Positions 1 through 6,698 are shown, counted from the first letter of the stretch. The stretch is DNA of 21,820 nt from JBBSUQ01 sp038234235 (GCA_038234235.1 JBBSUQ010000038.1:1-21820); one strand, 5' to 3'. Notes: generated by a model not told the origin, from the letters alone. Translations and numbers: made by a program.

Positions 1-293
1 CTCTTTTGGGCTTAGGTTCGGCTTCGCTTACCTTAAATTTTTGTTTTTAAGTTCTGTATTATTAGGATTCCAATTTTTCAACCCTAAACCACTCCCAAAA
101 AACAAGCAAAAACACCTGTATTTATTGGGGGTTTGGTTAGGAAAATAAAATTTGTAAAAACAAGCTGAAAGCCTTGTAAATAAAGAGAAGTAGCAATAAA
201 TGTAGTTGTTAATAACTTTCTTGGGTTTAAAGGGCAGGAACTGGTGATTTAAAGCTTTTTGAAGCCGTTTTATAATATTTACCGAGCGTGACA
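1..293. other. Region without a credible gene
   Basis: AT-rich stretch at the window edge. The only open frame (minus strand, GTG start at 294) encodes a Phe/Asn/Lys/Cys-rich peptide with no recognisable domain, signal or repeat. Its start touches the stop codon of the lipoprotein gene above it, but that alone is weak support. I see no tRNA, terminator or clear promoter here. Confidence 0.4.
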
Positions 294-683
294 CTAAAAT
301 AATTCAAAATAAAATTTTCCTCGAACTCGATAATAAATCCTTTTATTTTTTTCATCGTATTTAATTTTCCAACCTTTTTCTACAAACTCTAAACATCTAA
401 GTATTTCATTTGCGAATTGTCGCTCATTTGACCTAAGAATTGTCTTTTGAATTATTTGACCTTTTTTATTAACCGTTAATTCATAGTAAATTACGTCTGT
501 TTTTTTTGTTAACTTCATTTCTTCGGGAAAAACAATATTGTTACGAATAATACTATCGTATATTTTTGATCCTCCAATAAAATCGTCTTGAATTGTTCCT
601 AATGGGAAAGTTTCTTTTTCTTTTAAAACTCCACACGAAAGAAATATGATACTTATAACTATATGTAAAATCATCTTGATCAT
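294..683 (-). CDS. Small lipoprotein with TonB C-terminal-like domain
   Basis: A predicted 129-residue lipoprotein. The N-terminus is a short hydrophobic signal ending in a lipobox (L-S-C-G) with the lipidated cysteine at residue 17. Residues about 36-129 resemble the TonB C-terminal fold often found in small Bacteroidota envelope proteins: a start like 'I.FPEEM', then a strand of the form 'V.YYELTVNKKGQI', and a late 'W' (about residue 104) before the final strands. There is no proline-rich spacer or membrane anchor like that of true TonB, so energy transduction is unlikely and the exact role is unknown. The start codon overlaps the stop of the preceding lipoprotein gene by 4 bp (ATGA), so the two are probably translated from one message. 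The domain call rests on pattern only. Confidence 0.6.
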   Translation of the reverse strand: MIKMILHIVISIIFLSCGVLKEKETFPLGTIQDDFIGGSKIYDSIIRNNIVFPEEMKLTKKTDVIYYELTVNKKGQIIQKTILRSNERQFANEILRCLEFVEKGWKIKYDEKNKRIYYRVRGKFYFELF

Positions 684-1114
684 TCATTGGAGATATTAAC
701 TTCAATCATTTTACCTAGTGCTATTTCAACTCGTTTTTTTTCGGTACAGATTTTTGATGAATTTCCTAACTGACAATCAGTCATTTCAATGTTATTCTGT
801 AAAATCTTATAAAATTTTTGTGTGACGGAATCTCCATCTGATAAATTTAAACCTACGCCATTATTTTTTTTGATGAAACCTAAGGTATTATATAAAATAG
901 TTTCATTTCCATCGCTTATAAACTCATCTATTGTTTTGTCATATATTTTTGAGTCTATTTTATAAAGTGAATCCACCTTGATCTTAAATTTCAAAATATC
1001 AATATTGGTTTCAGTTAATAGATCCTGATTGCATTTTTTAATATTGATAAAATTTGGTTGGGTTTTATTGCAAGATACTAAAAACCCTAAGATACTTAAA
1101 ATTATAATTTTCAT
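680..1114 (-). CDS. Small hypothetical lipoprotein
   Basis: A predicted 144-residue lipoprotein of unknown function. I choose the ATG at 1114 rather than the in-frame ATG at 1135, because from 1114 the protein begins directly with a lysine, a hydrophobic run and a lipobox (L-V-S-C) with the cysteine at residue 15. A candidate promoter -7 box at 1146-1153 would also leave only a few leader bases before 1135. The mature part is hydrophilic with many Asp, Lys and Asn and two further cysteines near the C-terminus (in D-C-Q-L and I-C-T-E), which could form a disulfide outside the cytoplasm. It is the first gene of a two-gene unit with the overlapping TonB-like lipoprotein gene, suggesting a shared envelope role. 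I recognise no domain. Confidence 0.6.
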   Translation of the reverse strand: MKIIILSILGFLVSCNKTQPNFINIKKCNQDLLTETNIDILKFKIKVDSLYKIDSKIYDKTIDEFISDGNETILYNTLGFIKKNNGVGLNLSDGDSVTQKFYKILQNNIEMTDCQLGNSSKICTEKKRVEIALGKMIEVNISNE

Positions 1115-1145
1115 GTCTAGGAGAAATTTTGCCAAATTATTGAAT

Positions 1146-1153
1146 CAAACTTA
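1146..1153 (-). promoter_or_regulatory. Candidate -7 box for the lipoprotein pair
   Basis: On the minus strand this reads TAAGTTTG, matching the Bacteroidota TAnnTTTG -7 consensus. It lies about 30 bp upstream of the ATG at 1114. I see no TTG at the usual -33 distance, so support is moderate. Confidence 0.4.
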
Positions 1154-1190
1154 CAAATAATAATTCAATGAAGTTAAGCCATTAAAATCA

Positions 1191-1226
1191 GAGCCCCATT
1201 GAATTACAGTTCCAATAAAGGTACGT
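1191..1226. repeat. Degenerate repeat copy A near tRNA-Arg
   Basis: Positions 1204-1226 are nearly identical (22 of 23) to 1348-1370 (copy B). Both contain a short inverted repeat around a CTGTA/TACAG loop. The left part (ccccattgaatt) resembles the acceptor/T-arm end of the neighbouring tRNA-Arg gene, more weakly than copy B does. Confidence 0.6.
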
Positions 1227-1229
1227 GCC

Positions 1230-1257
1230 GTTGGTTCGCAATGCATTGCGAACCAAC
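1230..1257. repeat. Perfect 28-bp palindrome
   Basis: Fully self-complementary over 14 bp per arm, centred between 1243 and 1244 on the core ATGCAT; each arm begins GTTGGTTCGCAATG. It sits directly downstream of repeat copy A. There is no T-run suited to termination on either strand. It could be a dimeric protein site, a cruciform-forming sequence or part of a dispersed repeat. Confidence 0.85.
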
Positions 1258-1311
1258 TTATTTAAATTTTCTTACGAAAAATCGATTCTTTTTTTGAATT
1301 TCTCTCACTTT

Positions 1312-1370
1312 GAAGAACTTCGATTCAGCATTAACCTCCCGTTTGGATTACAGATCCAATAAAGGTACGT
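1312..1370. repeat. Repeat copy B with tRNA-Arg 3' end similarity
   Basis: This unit has two parts. Positions 1312-1331 repeat at 1441-1460 with one difference. Then comes cccgtttggatt (1339-1350), which matches 12 bases of the tRNA-Arg T-arm/acceptor end at 1514-1525, followed by the sequence shared with copy A (1348-1370). The order of elements matches that at the intact tRNA-Arg 3' end, so this looks like a decayed duplication of that region. Confidence 0.6.
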
Positions 1371-1465
1371 TCAGTGGATAAAAGCACTTTTTCAAGTTCT
1401 TCTAACTTGAAATGTTCTTTTTCTCTTTCCTTCCGAATTCGAAGAACTTCGATTCGGCATAAAAC

Positions 1466-1502
1466 AAAAAAAGCACAATTTTTCTTCGAAAAATGTGCTT
1501 TT
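1466..1502 (-). terminator. Rho-independent terminator of tRNA-Arg
   Basis: Inverted repeat (arms 1469-1484 and 1488-1502, one base bulged) just downstream of the tRNA-Arg 3' end. Read on the minus strand, AAAAGCACA pairs with TGTGCTTTT and is followed by a T-run. Confidence 0.75.
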
Positions 1503-1509
1503 ATCAGAG

Positions 1510-1583
1510 TGACCCCGTTTGGATTCGAACCAAAGACCTACTGCTTAGAAGGCAGTTGCTCTATCCAGCTGAGCTACGGGGCC
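1510..1583 (-). tRNA. tRNA-Arg (anticodon UCU)
   Basis: A 74-nt cloverleaf on the minus strand. The acceptor GGCCCCG pairs with CGGGGUC (one G-U), discriminator A, no encoded CCA. D-arm contains AGCUCAGCUGGAUAGAGC. Anticodon stem ACUGC/GCAGU with loop CUUCUAA gives anticodon UCU, reading AGA. T-arm has GGUUCGAAUCC. Broken copies of parts of this tRNA region lie on both sides. No clear promoter is seen in the short gap to the upstream tRNA-Pro terminator. Confidence 0.95.
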
Positions 1584-1620
1584 TGTTTTTAAAATTATAT
1601 TCAATCATTTAACAACCTTA

Positions 1621-1674
1621 AGTTGCTCTATCCAGTCCAGTCCCGATAGCTATTGGGAGGGCCTGTTTTTAAAA
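1621..1674 (-). pseudogene. Partial copy of the tRNA-Arg 5' half
   Basis: Positions 1621-1634 repeat the D-arm-side sequence of tRNA-Arg (minus strand CUGGAUAGAGCAACU), and 1659-1674 repeat its first bases plus 5' flank (AAAAACAGGCCC). Where the intact gene has the rest of the acceptor and D-stem, this copy has an imperfect palindrome at 1641-1658 (tcccgatagctattggga). No anticodon or T-arm follows, so it cannot be a working tRNA. Confidence 0.75.
1641..1658. repeat. 18-bp imperfect palindrome
   Basis: TCCCGATAGCTATTGGGA is self-complementary except for one mismatched pair, with AGCT at the centre. It interrupts the tRNA-Arg fragment. Confidence 0.7.
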
Positions 1675-1705
1675 AATTAAAAAGGGGATGATCTCTCATC
1701 CCCTT
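1671..1705 (-). terminator. Rho-independent terminator of tRNA-Pro
   Basis: A perfect 10-bp stem (1682-1691 with 1696-1705) with a 4-base loop, followed on the minus strand by a T-rich run. It begins 2 bases after the tRNA-Pro 3' end. Confidence 0.85.
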
Positions 1706-1706
1706 G

Positions 1707-1781
1707 TCGGGGCGGCAGGATTCGAACCTGCGACCTCCTGGTCCCAAACCAGGCGCGATGACCGGACTACGCTACGCCCCG
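1707..1781 (-). tRNA. tRNA-Pro (anticodon UGG)
   Basis: A 75-nt cloverleaf on the minus strand. The acceptor CGGGGCG pairs with CGCCCCG, with the C1-G72 pair typical of bacterial tRNA-Pro and discriminator A; CCA is not encoded. Anticodon stem CCUGG/CCAGG with loop UUUGGGA gives anticodon UGG, reading CCA. T-arm GCAGGUUCGAAUCCUGC. It has its own canonical promoter upstream and a strong terminator immediately downstream. Confidence 0.96.
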
Positions 1782-1830
1782 AACTTTTCATTTACCCTAA
1801 AAACTGCATTACTGCTTTTTTAAGGGAGTG

Positions 1831-1860
1831 CAAAACTACGCATTAAATTTAATCTTGCAA
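1831..1860 (-). promoter_or_regulatory. Promoter of tRNA-Pro
   Basis: Minus strand: TTG (1860-1858), 19-bp spacer, TAGTTTTG (1838-1831). This matches the Bacteroidota TTG / TAnnTTTG promoter exactly and lies about 50 bp upstream of tRNA-Pro. Confidence 0.8.
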
Positions 1861-1908
1861 CATCAACATTGAGAAAAATAAGAAAAAAATCTCATTTCAC
1901 CCAGTTTG

Positions 1909-1995
1909 CGGAGAGAGCGGGATTCGAACCCGCGGTACAGTTACCCGTACGTCAGTTTAGCAAACTGGTGGTTTTAGCCACTCACCCATCCCTCC
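1909..1995 (-). tRNA. tRNA-Ser (anticodon GCU)
   Basis: An 87-nt class II tRNA on the minus strand. The acceptor GGAGGGA pairs with UCUCUCC (one G-U), discriminator G as usual for serine, no encoded CCA. Anticodon loop UUGCUAA gives GCU, reading AGC. The long variable arm forms a GUAC/GUAC stem. T-arm GCGGGUUCGAAUCCCGC. The top pair of the anticodon stem appears mismatched (C-A). Confidence 0.95.
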
Positions 1996-2018
1996 GGATG
2001 GTTCAAAGAACGTGGGCG

Positions 2019-2026
2019 CAAAAATA
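2019..2026 (-). promoter_or_regulatory. Candidate -7 box of tRNA-Ser
   Basis: TATTTTTG on the minus strand fits TAnnTTTG and lies 24 bp upstream of the tRNA-Ser 5' end. No clear TTG at -33. Confidence 0.5.
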
Positions 2027-2062
2027 GTAAATTCATTGACTTAAATGAAATTTTTATAGAAA

Positions 2063-2791
2063 TTAATTCAATAAAAAGGACAAAGTCATATACAAATTTA
2101 AAATTCCCAATAACAACCACAAATTCATAGTTTTACTCCTTATTTTAAACTGTCTAAGTAAGAACCAAATAGAAATAAAAAATATAAACCACAGAAACAT
2201 TAAATTAAAATAAATCAAGGTAATCAAGATCAAAATAGTCAGGCTTAAAGCCGCAGTTTTATTGTTTGAATATGGCTTGCTTATAAATAATAAACATATC
2301 AGAATCAACAAAGTAAAATAATACAAAAGCGAAAACCAATCTGTAGTTGTGCTTTCTGATAATTCCAACATTTGTTCGCTGTCCAAGAAAAAACTCCAAA
2401 ATAATTCAGTTCTTAAAAGTCCGCAAATTGCAAGTGAGAGATAAATAAAAAAATGAGAGTTTCCTTTTATAAGGTCATCATCCAAAAGTTTTGCATTATT
2501 GTTTTGATCATTTAAGGATCTTGCTTCACTTTCATTTAATTCAATTAGATTTTCTTCATTCTGATTTAGAATCGTTTCGTCAATAAGATCTTCATTTAAA
2601 AAAGAAACCTCTGTTGGTGCAGTAGCAATGTCTTTTTCACTAACAAATTGAAAATAAAAAACGGCAATTAAAAATAAAAGATCATTCAGAGGAAAAGGAA
2701 AAATTATACTGCCAGTATCTGCCAGAATATAAAGTCCATATACCGTATAAGTTAATGCAGTTAGAAAAATAAATCGTATTGATTTGGTCAT
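2063..2791 (-). CDS. Hypothetical multi-pass membrane protein
   Basis: A 242-residue integral membrane protein of unknown function. Residues about 8-50 contain two hydrophobic segments. Residues about 51-108 form a soluble, strongly acidic and Asn-rich stretch (many Glu, Asp, Asn, Leu) with no recognisable fold. The C-terminal half (about 112-242) is again hydrophobic, with roughly four more segments and several aromatic residues, and a short basic patch (R-Q-F-K-I-R-S-K) near residue 217. Its start overlaps the stop of map by 4 bp (ATGA), so it is probably co-translated with map. No functional link to peptide processing is evident. I recognise no family. Confidence 0.7.
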   Translation of the reverse strand: MTKSIRFIFLTALTYTVYGLYILADTGSIIFPFPLNDLLFLIAVFYFQFVSEKDIATAPTEVSFLNEDLIDETILNQNEENLIELNESEARSLNDQNNNAKLLDDDLIKGNSHFFIYLSLAICGLLRTELFWSFFLDSEQMLELSESTTTDWFSLLYYFTLLILICLLFISKPYSNNKTAALSLTILILITLIYFNLMFLWFIFFISIWFLLRQFKIRSKTMNLWLLLGILNLYMTLSFLLN

Positions 2792-3567
2792 TTCTTTTTA
2801 TCCAGCTCTTCCAATATATAATCGAAGGTCGATAATATTACTGGTTTACCTTCAACAACTGCAATATCGTGTTCAAAATGTGCACTCGATTTGCCATCCT
2901 CTGTTACAACTGTCCAGTTATCATCAAGGATTTTTATTTTTTCAGTTCCCATGTTTATCATTGGTTCAATGGCAATTGTAAGTCCGTCGAGAATTTTTTT
3001 ACCTCTACCTCTTCTTCCATAATTAGGAACTTGGGGATCTTCGTGCAAACTTGTGCCAAGACCATGACCCACCAAATCTCTCACAACTCCATAACCAAAA
3101 GATTCTGCATGTTTCTGAATTGCAAACCCAATATCGTCTATTCTGTTGCCCACTCGTGCTTCATTAATGCCGATGTACAAACATTCTTCAGTAACCTTTA
3201 ATAATTGCGCATCTTCTTTGCTAATGTCGCCAATTGCAAATGTGTAGGCATGATCTCCATAATATCCTTTATAAACTGCTCCACAATCTACCGAAACAAT
3301 ATCACCTTCTTCAATTCTTCTACCAGTAGGCAAGCCATGAACAACTTGCTCATTTATTGAAATTAATAAGGTGCTCGGGCAATCATAAAGTCCTAAAAAA
3401 CCTGGTTCGGCGTCTTGAGAAAGTATATAATCGTGTGCCAATTTATCTAAAGACATGGTAGTAACGCCAGGTTCAAGATGTTTGGCAATTAAACCTAATG
3501 TTCGACTAACAACCTGAGCTGCTTGTCTCATTAATTCTATTTCTTCCGCTGATTTATACTTAATCAT
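2788..3567 (-). CDS. map: Methionine aminopeptidase, type I
   Basis: Removes the initiator methionine from new proteins in the cytoplasm, using a two-metal site. Length (259 residues) fits the short bacterial type I enzyme. The full metal and catalytic set is visible: H77 (V-H-G-L-P), D94 (V-S-V-D-C-G), D105 (G-D-H-A), H168 (G-H-G-L-G), H175 (L-H-E-D-P), E201 (I-E-P-M) and E232 (F-E-H-D), corresponding to H79, D97, D108, H171, H178, E204 and E235 of the E. coli enzyme. The ATG at 3567 gives a normal N-terminus (M-I-K-Y-K-S). A near-consensus -7 box (TATCTTCG, 3603-3596) lies about 30 bp upstream. The downstream membrane protein gene overlaps its stop codon. Confidence 0.97.
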   Translation of the reverse strand: MIKYKSAEEIELMRQAAQVVSRTLGLIAKHLEPGVTTMSLDKLAHDYILSQDAEPGFLGLYDCPSTLLISINEQVVHGLPTGRRIEEGDIVSVDCGAVYKGYYGDHAYTFAIGDISKEDAQLLKVTEECLYIGINEARVGNRIDDIGFAIQKHAESFGYGVVRDLVGHGLGTSLHEDPQVPNYGRRGRGKKILDGLTIAIEPMINMGTEKIKILDDNWTVVTEDGKSSAHFEHDIAVVEGKPVILSTFDYILEELDKKK

Positions 3568-3655
3568 TTTAGAATCATCATTTTATTTTGGGGTGCGAAG
3601 ATATATAATATTTGATAAATACCTATCTATTTTAATGTTTTGAAAGGAAAGAATT

Positions 3656-3961
3656 CTACTTTATTTCTTTTACCAAACCGGTAATTTTTATTTTCTTTTT
3701 CCGACCAAAGTTTACAATTTCTTTTTTACTTAGATCCATAGAACTTTGAATTCTAAACCGATCTGTATTGTCATCAAACTGCAAATCGCTGGCATTAATA
3801 CTTGAATCTATTTCGAAAAATTCTTGTAGTGTTTCTGTAAGTTTAGCGGCCTCTGCAAGTGTGTTTACATTTCTTACACCAAAAGTATATTCATATTTCA
3901 CGGGAGCCTGACGCTCAACAGCAAAATTAAATAAAAATATAAACGAAAGTAATAATTTCAT
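3656..3961 (-). CDS. Small exported hypothetical protein
   Basis: A 101-residue protein starting at the ATG at 3961, where the sequence begins M-K-L-L-L-S-F-I-F-L-F, a typical signal peptide. The frame extends upstream to 4033, but that longer start would lie inside the sucC terminator hairpin (4010-4042), so I reject it. The mature part is about 80 residues of alternating polar and hydrophobic strands plus a helix (E-A-A-K-L-T-E-T-L-Q-E-F-F), then a basic C-terminus (G-R-K-K-K-I-K-I-T-G-L). The pattern is compatible with a small alpha/beta fold of ferredoxin type, but there are no cysteines or other metal ligands. Function unknown. It is the next gene after sucC in the same direction. Confidence 0.6.
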   Translation of the reverse strand: MKLLLSFIFLFNFAVERQAPVKYEYTFGVRNVNTLAEAAKLTETLQEFFEIDSSINASDLQFDDNTDRFRIQSSMDLSKKEIVNFGRKKKIKITGLVKEIK

Positions 3962-4009
3962 ATTCTTGAATTTAATATACAATAAACATTCCAGAGCTGA
4001 AATTTGTTC

Positions 4010-4042
4010 AAAAAAATATCCCGACTTATTCAATCGGGATAT
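4010..4042 (-). terminator. Rho-independent terminator of sucC
   Basis: A perfect 9-bp stem (4016-4024 with 4034-4042, ATATCCCGA/TCGGGATAT) followed on the minus strand by a run of T, 50 bp after the sucC stop codon. Confidence 0.88.
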
Positions 4043-4091
4043 AGATCTAAAATTATATTAGAATTATTTTTAGAAAATTTATAGACAAGTT

Positions 4092-5303
4092 TTAAGCCAA
4101 AACTTCTTTTACTTTATCGGCTGCTTCTTGCAACAATACTACCGATTGTACATCCAAACCACTGTCATCAATAAGTTTTTTCGCTTCTTCGGCATTTGTT
4201 CCTTGCAATCTCACGATTAATGGAACTGGGAAACTACCCATGTTTTTGTAAGCATCAACAACGCCTTGTGCAACTCTGTCGCATCTTACAATTCCGCCAA
4301 AAATATTTATTAAAATTGCTTTTACGTTTTTATCTTTTAAGATTATGTTAAAAGCTTTTTCAACTCTTTCAGCATCTGCAGTACCTCCAACATCCAAGAA
4401 GTTTGCTGGACTACCACCACTTAATTTTATAATATCCATCGTTGCCATTGCCAAGCCAGCACCATTCACCATGCAACCAACGTTACCGTCAAGTTTCACG
4501 AAATTTAAACCTGCGTCACCTGCTTCAACTTCTGTTGCATCTTCTTCTGATACATCACGCATATCGGCGTATTCTTTGTGTCTGAAAAGTGAATTACCAT
4601 CTAAAGTAACCTTACTATCAACAGCAATTATTTTATTATCTGAAGTTTTTAAAACCGGATTAATTTCAAACATAGAAGCATCACAACCTTCGTAAGCTTT
4701 GTAAACGTTTGTAATAAATTTAGTCATGTTCTTGAAAGCATCACCGCTCAAGCCTAATTTAAAAGCTATTTTTCTAGCTTGAAAAGCTTGCAAACCAATT
4801 CTCGGATCTATTTCTTCTTTAAAAATCAATTCTGGAGTAGTTTCAGCAACATGCTCTATATCCATTCCTCCTTCAGTTGAATAAACTATTGTATTTCTGC
4901 CTCTATCTCTATCTAATAAAACAGACATATAAAACTCAGCAGTTTCAGTTTCACCTGGATAGTAAACATCTTCCGCAAGTAAAACTTTATTAACCTTTTT
5001 GCCTTTACCATTAGTTTGCAAAGTTGTTAGGTGACCTCCAAGAATACCTTTTACTTTTTCTTCTACCTGATCAATGCCTTTAGCAAGAACGACCCCGTGC
5101 GAACCAGTTTCTTCAACAGTTCCTTTTCCTCTACCACCGGCGTGTATTTGAGCTTTCACAACAAACCATTCAGTACCAGTTTTTGCAGTTAGTTCTTTAG
5201 CTGCGGCCAATGCATCTTCTGCACGTTCCACTACAACACCTTCTTGAATCGGAACTCCGAAACTTTTTAATATTTGTTTTCCTTGATATTCGTGTAAATT
5301 CAT
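4092..5303 (-). CDS. sucC: Succinyl-CoA synthetase beta subunit
   Basis: Beta subunit of the TCA-cycle enzyme interconverting succinyl-CoA plus NDP and phosphate with succinate, CoA and NTP. At 403 residues it is about 15 longer than the E. coli protein. The N-terminal ATP-grasp domain begins with the family signature M-N-L-H-E-Y-Q-G-K and holds the nucleotide loop A-Q-I-H-A-G-G-R-G-K (51-60). The Mg-binding Asn and Asp are visible in F-E-I-N-P (N215) and A-V-D-S-K (D229). The C-terminal ligase domain carries the phosphate-binding N-G-A-G-L-A-M (280-286) and D-V-G-G-T-A-D. The alpha subunit gene (sucD) is not in the window, so it must lie elsewhere. The gene is followed by a strong terminator; no canonical promoter is clear in the 100-bp gap after frr. 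Confidence 0.97.
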   Translation of the reverse strand: MNLHEYQGKQILKSFGVPIQEGVVVERAEDALAAAKELTAKTGTEWFVVKAQIHAGGRGKGTVEETGSHGVVLAKGIDQVEEKVKGILGGHLTTLQTNGKGKKVNKVLLAEDVYYPGETETAEFYMSVLLDRDRGRNTIVYSTEGGMDIEHVAETTPELIFKEEIDPRIGLQAFQARKIAFKLGLSGDAFKNMTKFITNVYKAYEGCDASMFEINPVLKTSDNKIIAVDSKVTLDGNSLFRHKEYADMRDVSEEDATEVEAGDAGLNFVKLDGNVGCMVNGAGLAMATMDIIKLSGGSPANFLDVGGTADAERVEKAFNIILKDKNVKAILINIFGGIVRCDRVAQGVVDAYKNMGSFPVPLIVRLQGTNAEEAKKLIDDSGLDVQSVVLLQEAADKVKEVLA

Positions 5304-5403
5304 TTTAAGATATTTTGTGTCGTAAAAATAAGCCTATTTATTAGTTTGGCAAATTAAAATATTGTTTTTGTTTTGTAAACTGAAAGAAGAACATTCACAC
5401 AAA

Positions 5404-5967
5404 TTAAATTGTCATAATTTCTTTTTCCTTCAAATCTATAATATCATCGGCTTTTTTACTAAAGCTATTGGTAATGTTTTGAATTTCAGTTTCAGCATCT
5501 TTTGTCAAATCCTCCGATAAACCTTCAGTTTTTAAATCTTTAATTAAATCCAAAGAATCTTTTCTATTATTTCTGATTGCTACTTTGGCATGTTCAGCCT
5601 CTGCCTTTGCTTTTTTAACCAAATCTCTTCTGCGATCTTCAGTTAACAACGGCACAGAAATAAGAAGTTGTTCACCATTATTTTGTGGTGCAAAGCCCAA
5701 ATTAGCATTGATAATTCCTTTCATTATTTCGCTAAGCATGGTTTTTTCCCAAGGTTGAACTGTTAAGGTTCTTGCATCCATCGTGGAAATGTTGGCTACT
5801 TGTGAAATAGGAGTTTGCGTTCCGTAGTAATCCACCATAACTCCATGCAACATATTTGGACTTGCCTTACCTGCTCTTATTTTCACCAACTCATTCTCTA
5901 AGTGTTCGAGTGATTTTGCATTGGCAGATTTAAATTCGTCGTAAATTAAATTCAATTCTTCTGTCAT
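5404..5967 (-). CDS. frr: Ribosome recycling factor
   Basis: Releases 70S ribosomes from mRNA after termination, together with EF-G. The 187-residue length is standard. Family hallmarks are visible: L-V-K-I-R-A-G-K-A-S-P-N-M-L (a near-universal signature with the Arg and Pro), the Y-Y-G-T-Q-T-P-I-S-Q-V-A-N-I stretch, and the basic C-terminal helix with R-R-D-L-V-K-K-A-K-A-E-A-E and V-A-I-R-N-N-R-K-D. It lies 26 bp downstream of pyrH, the widely conserved order, and probably shares its transcript. Confidence 0.97.
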   Translation of the reverse strand: MTEELNLIYDEFKSANAKSLEHLENELVKIRAGKASPNMLHGVMVDYYGTQTPISQVANISTMDARTLTVQPWEKTMLSEIMKGIINANLGFAPQNNGEQLLISVPLLTEDRRRDLVKKAKAEAEHAKVAIRNNRKDSLDLIKDLKTEGLSEDLTKDAETEIQNITNSFSKKADDIIDLKEKEIMTI

Positions 5968-5993
5968 CTTAATAAATTTATTTTATTCTGTAT

Positions 5994-6698
5994 TTAACAA
6001 ACAATCGTTCCTATTTTTTCTCCTTCGATTATTGCTTTTAAATTTCCTGGCGTATCCATATCAAAAACAATTATCGGAAGATTATTTTCTTTACAAAGTG
6101 TAAAAGCAGTCATATCCATAACTTTCAAACCTTTTCTGTAAGCTTCATCAAAACTTATTGTATCGTATTTTGTAGCAGTTGGGTCTTTTTCTGGATCGGC
6201 AGTATAAATACCATCTACCCTTGTACCTTTTAAAATTACGTCAGCATTTATTTCAATAGCTCGAAGCGAGGCAGCAGAATCTGTTGTAAAATATGGATTA
6301 CCGGTTCCGGCTCCAAAAATTACAACTCTTCCTTTTTCGAGATGTCTCACAGCTCTTCTGCGAATGTATGGTTCTGCAATTTCTTTCATTTCAATAGCCG
6401 ATTGTAATCTACTGCTAACACCAACCGATTCTAAAGCAGATTGTAAAGCCATAGAATTTATCATCGTAGCCAACATTCCCATATAATCGCCGTGTGTGCG
6501 GTCCATTCCACCTTCTTCAGCCTGCACACCTCTAAAAATATTTCCACCACCAATAACAATGGCAACTTCTACGCCCATACCTAAAAGTTCTTTAATTTGC
6601 TCTGCATATTGGCTCAAACGTAGGTTGTCTATTCCAAATTGTTTGTTGCCCATTAATGATTCGCCGCTGAGTTTTAAAAGAATTCTTTTGTATTTCAT
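5994..6698 (-). CDS. pyrH: UMP kinase (uridylate kinase)
   Basis: Phosphorylates UMP to UDP in pyrimidine synthesis; bacterial hexameric amino-acid-kinase-fold enzyme. The 234-residue length is normal. Visible motifs are the N-terminal L-L-K-L-S-G-E (K9, phosphate binding), the glycine loop I-V-I-G-G-G-N-I-F-R (G50-G52, R56), D-Y-M-G-M-L-A-T (71-78) and G-A-G-T-G-N-P-Y-F-T-T-D (129-140), which binds UMP, plus G-T-R-V-D-G-I-Y-T-A-D-P. First gene of a pyrH-frr unit; a -7 box lies 17-24 bp upstream. In many relatives tsf directly precedes pyrH, but here a plus-strand accessory patch separates them. Confidence 0.97.
   Translation of the reverse strand: MKYKRILLKLSGESLMGNKQFGIDNLRLSQYAEQIKELLGMGVEVAIVIGGGNIFRGVQAEEGGMDRTHGDYMGMLATMINSMALQSALESVGVSSRLQSAIEMKEIAEPYIRRRAVRHLEKGRVVIFGAGTGNPYFTTDSAASLRAIEINADVILKGTRVDGIYTADPEKDPTATKYDTISFDEAYRKGLKVMDMTAFTLCKENNLPIIVFDMDTPGNLKAIIEGEKIGTIVC

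Noticed and set aside
28..294. 88-residue minus-strand open frame with GTG start touching the lipoprotein stop codon
   Set aside because: No domain, signal peptide or plausible composition (many Phe, Asn, Tyr, Cys from AT-rich DNA); only the contact with the upstream stop codon speaks for it.
1191..1535. Possible CRISPR array from the repeated blocks
   Set aside because: Only two or three copies with uneven spacing, tRNA similarity and no cas genes; not a repeat-spacer pattern.
1374..1592. 72-residue plus-strand open frame
   Set aside because: It reads through the tRNA-Arg terminator and the antisense of tRNA-Arg, so its peptide is an artefact of RNA-gene sequence.
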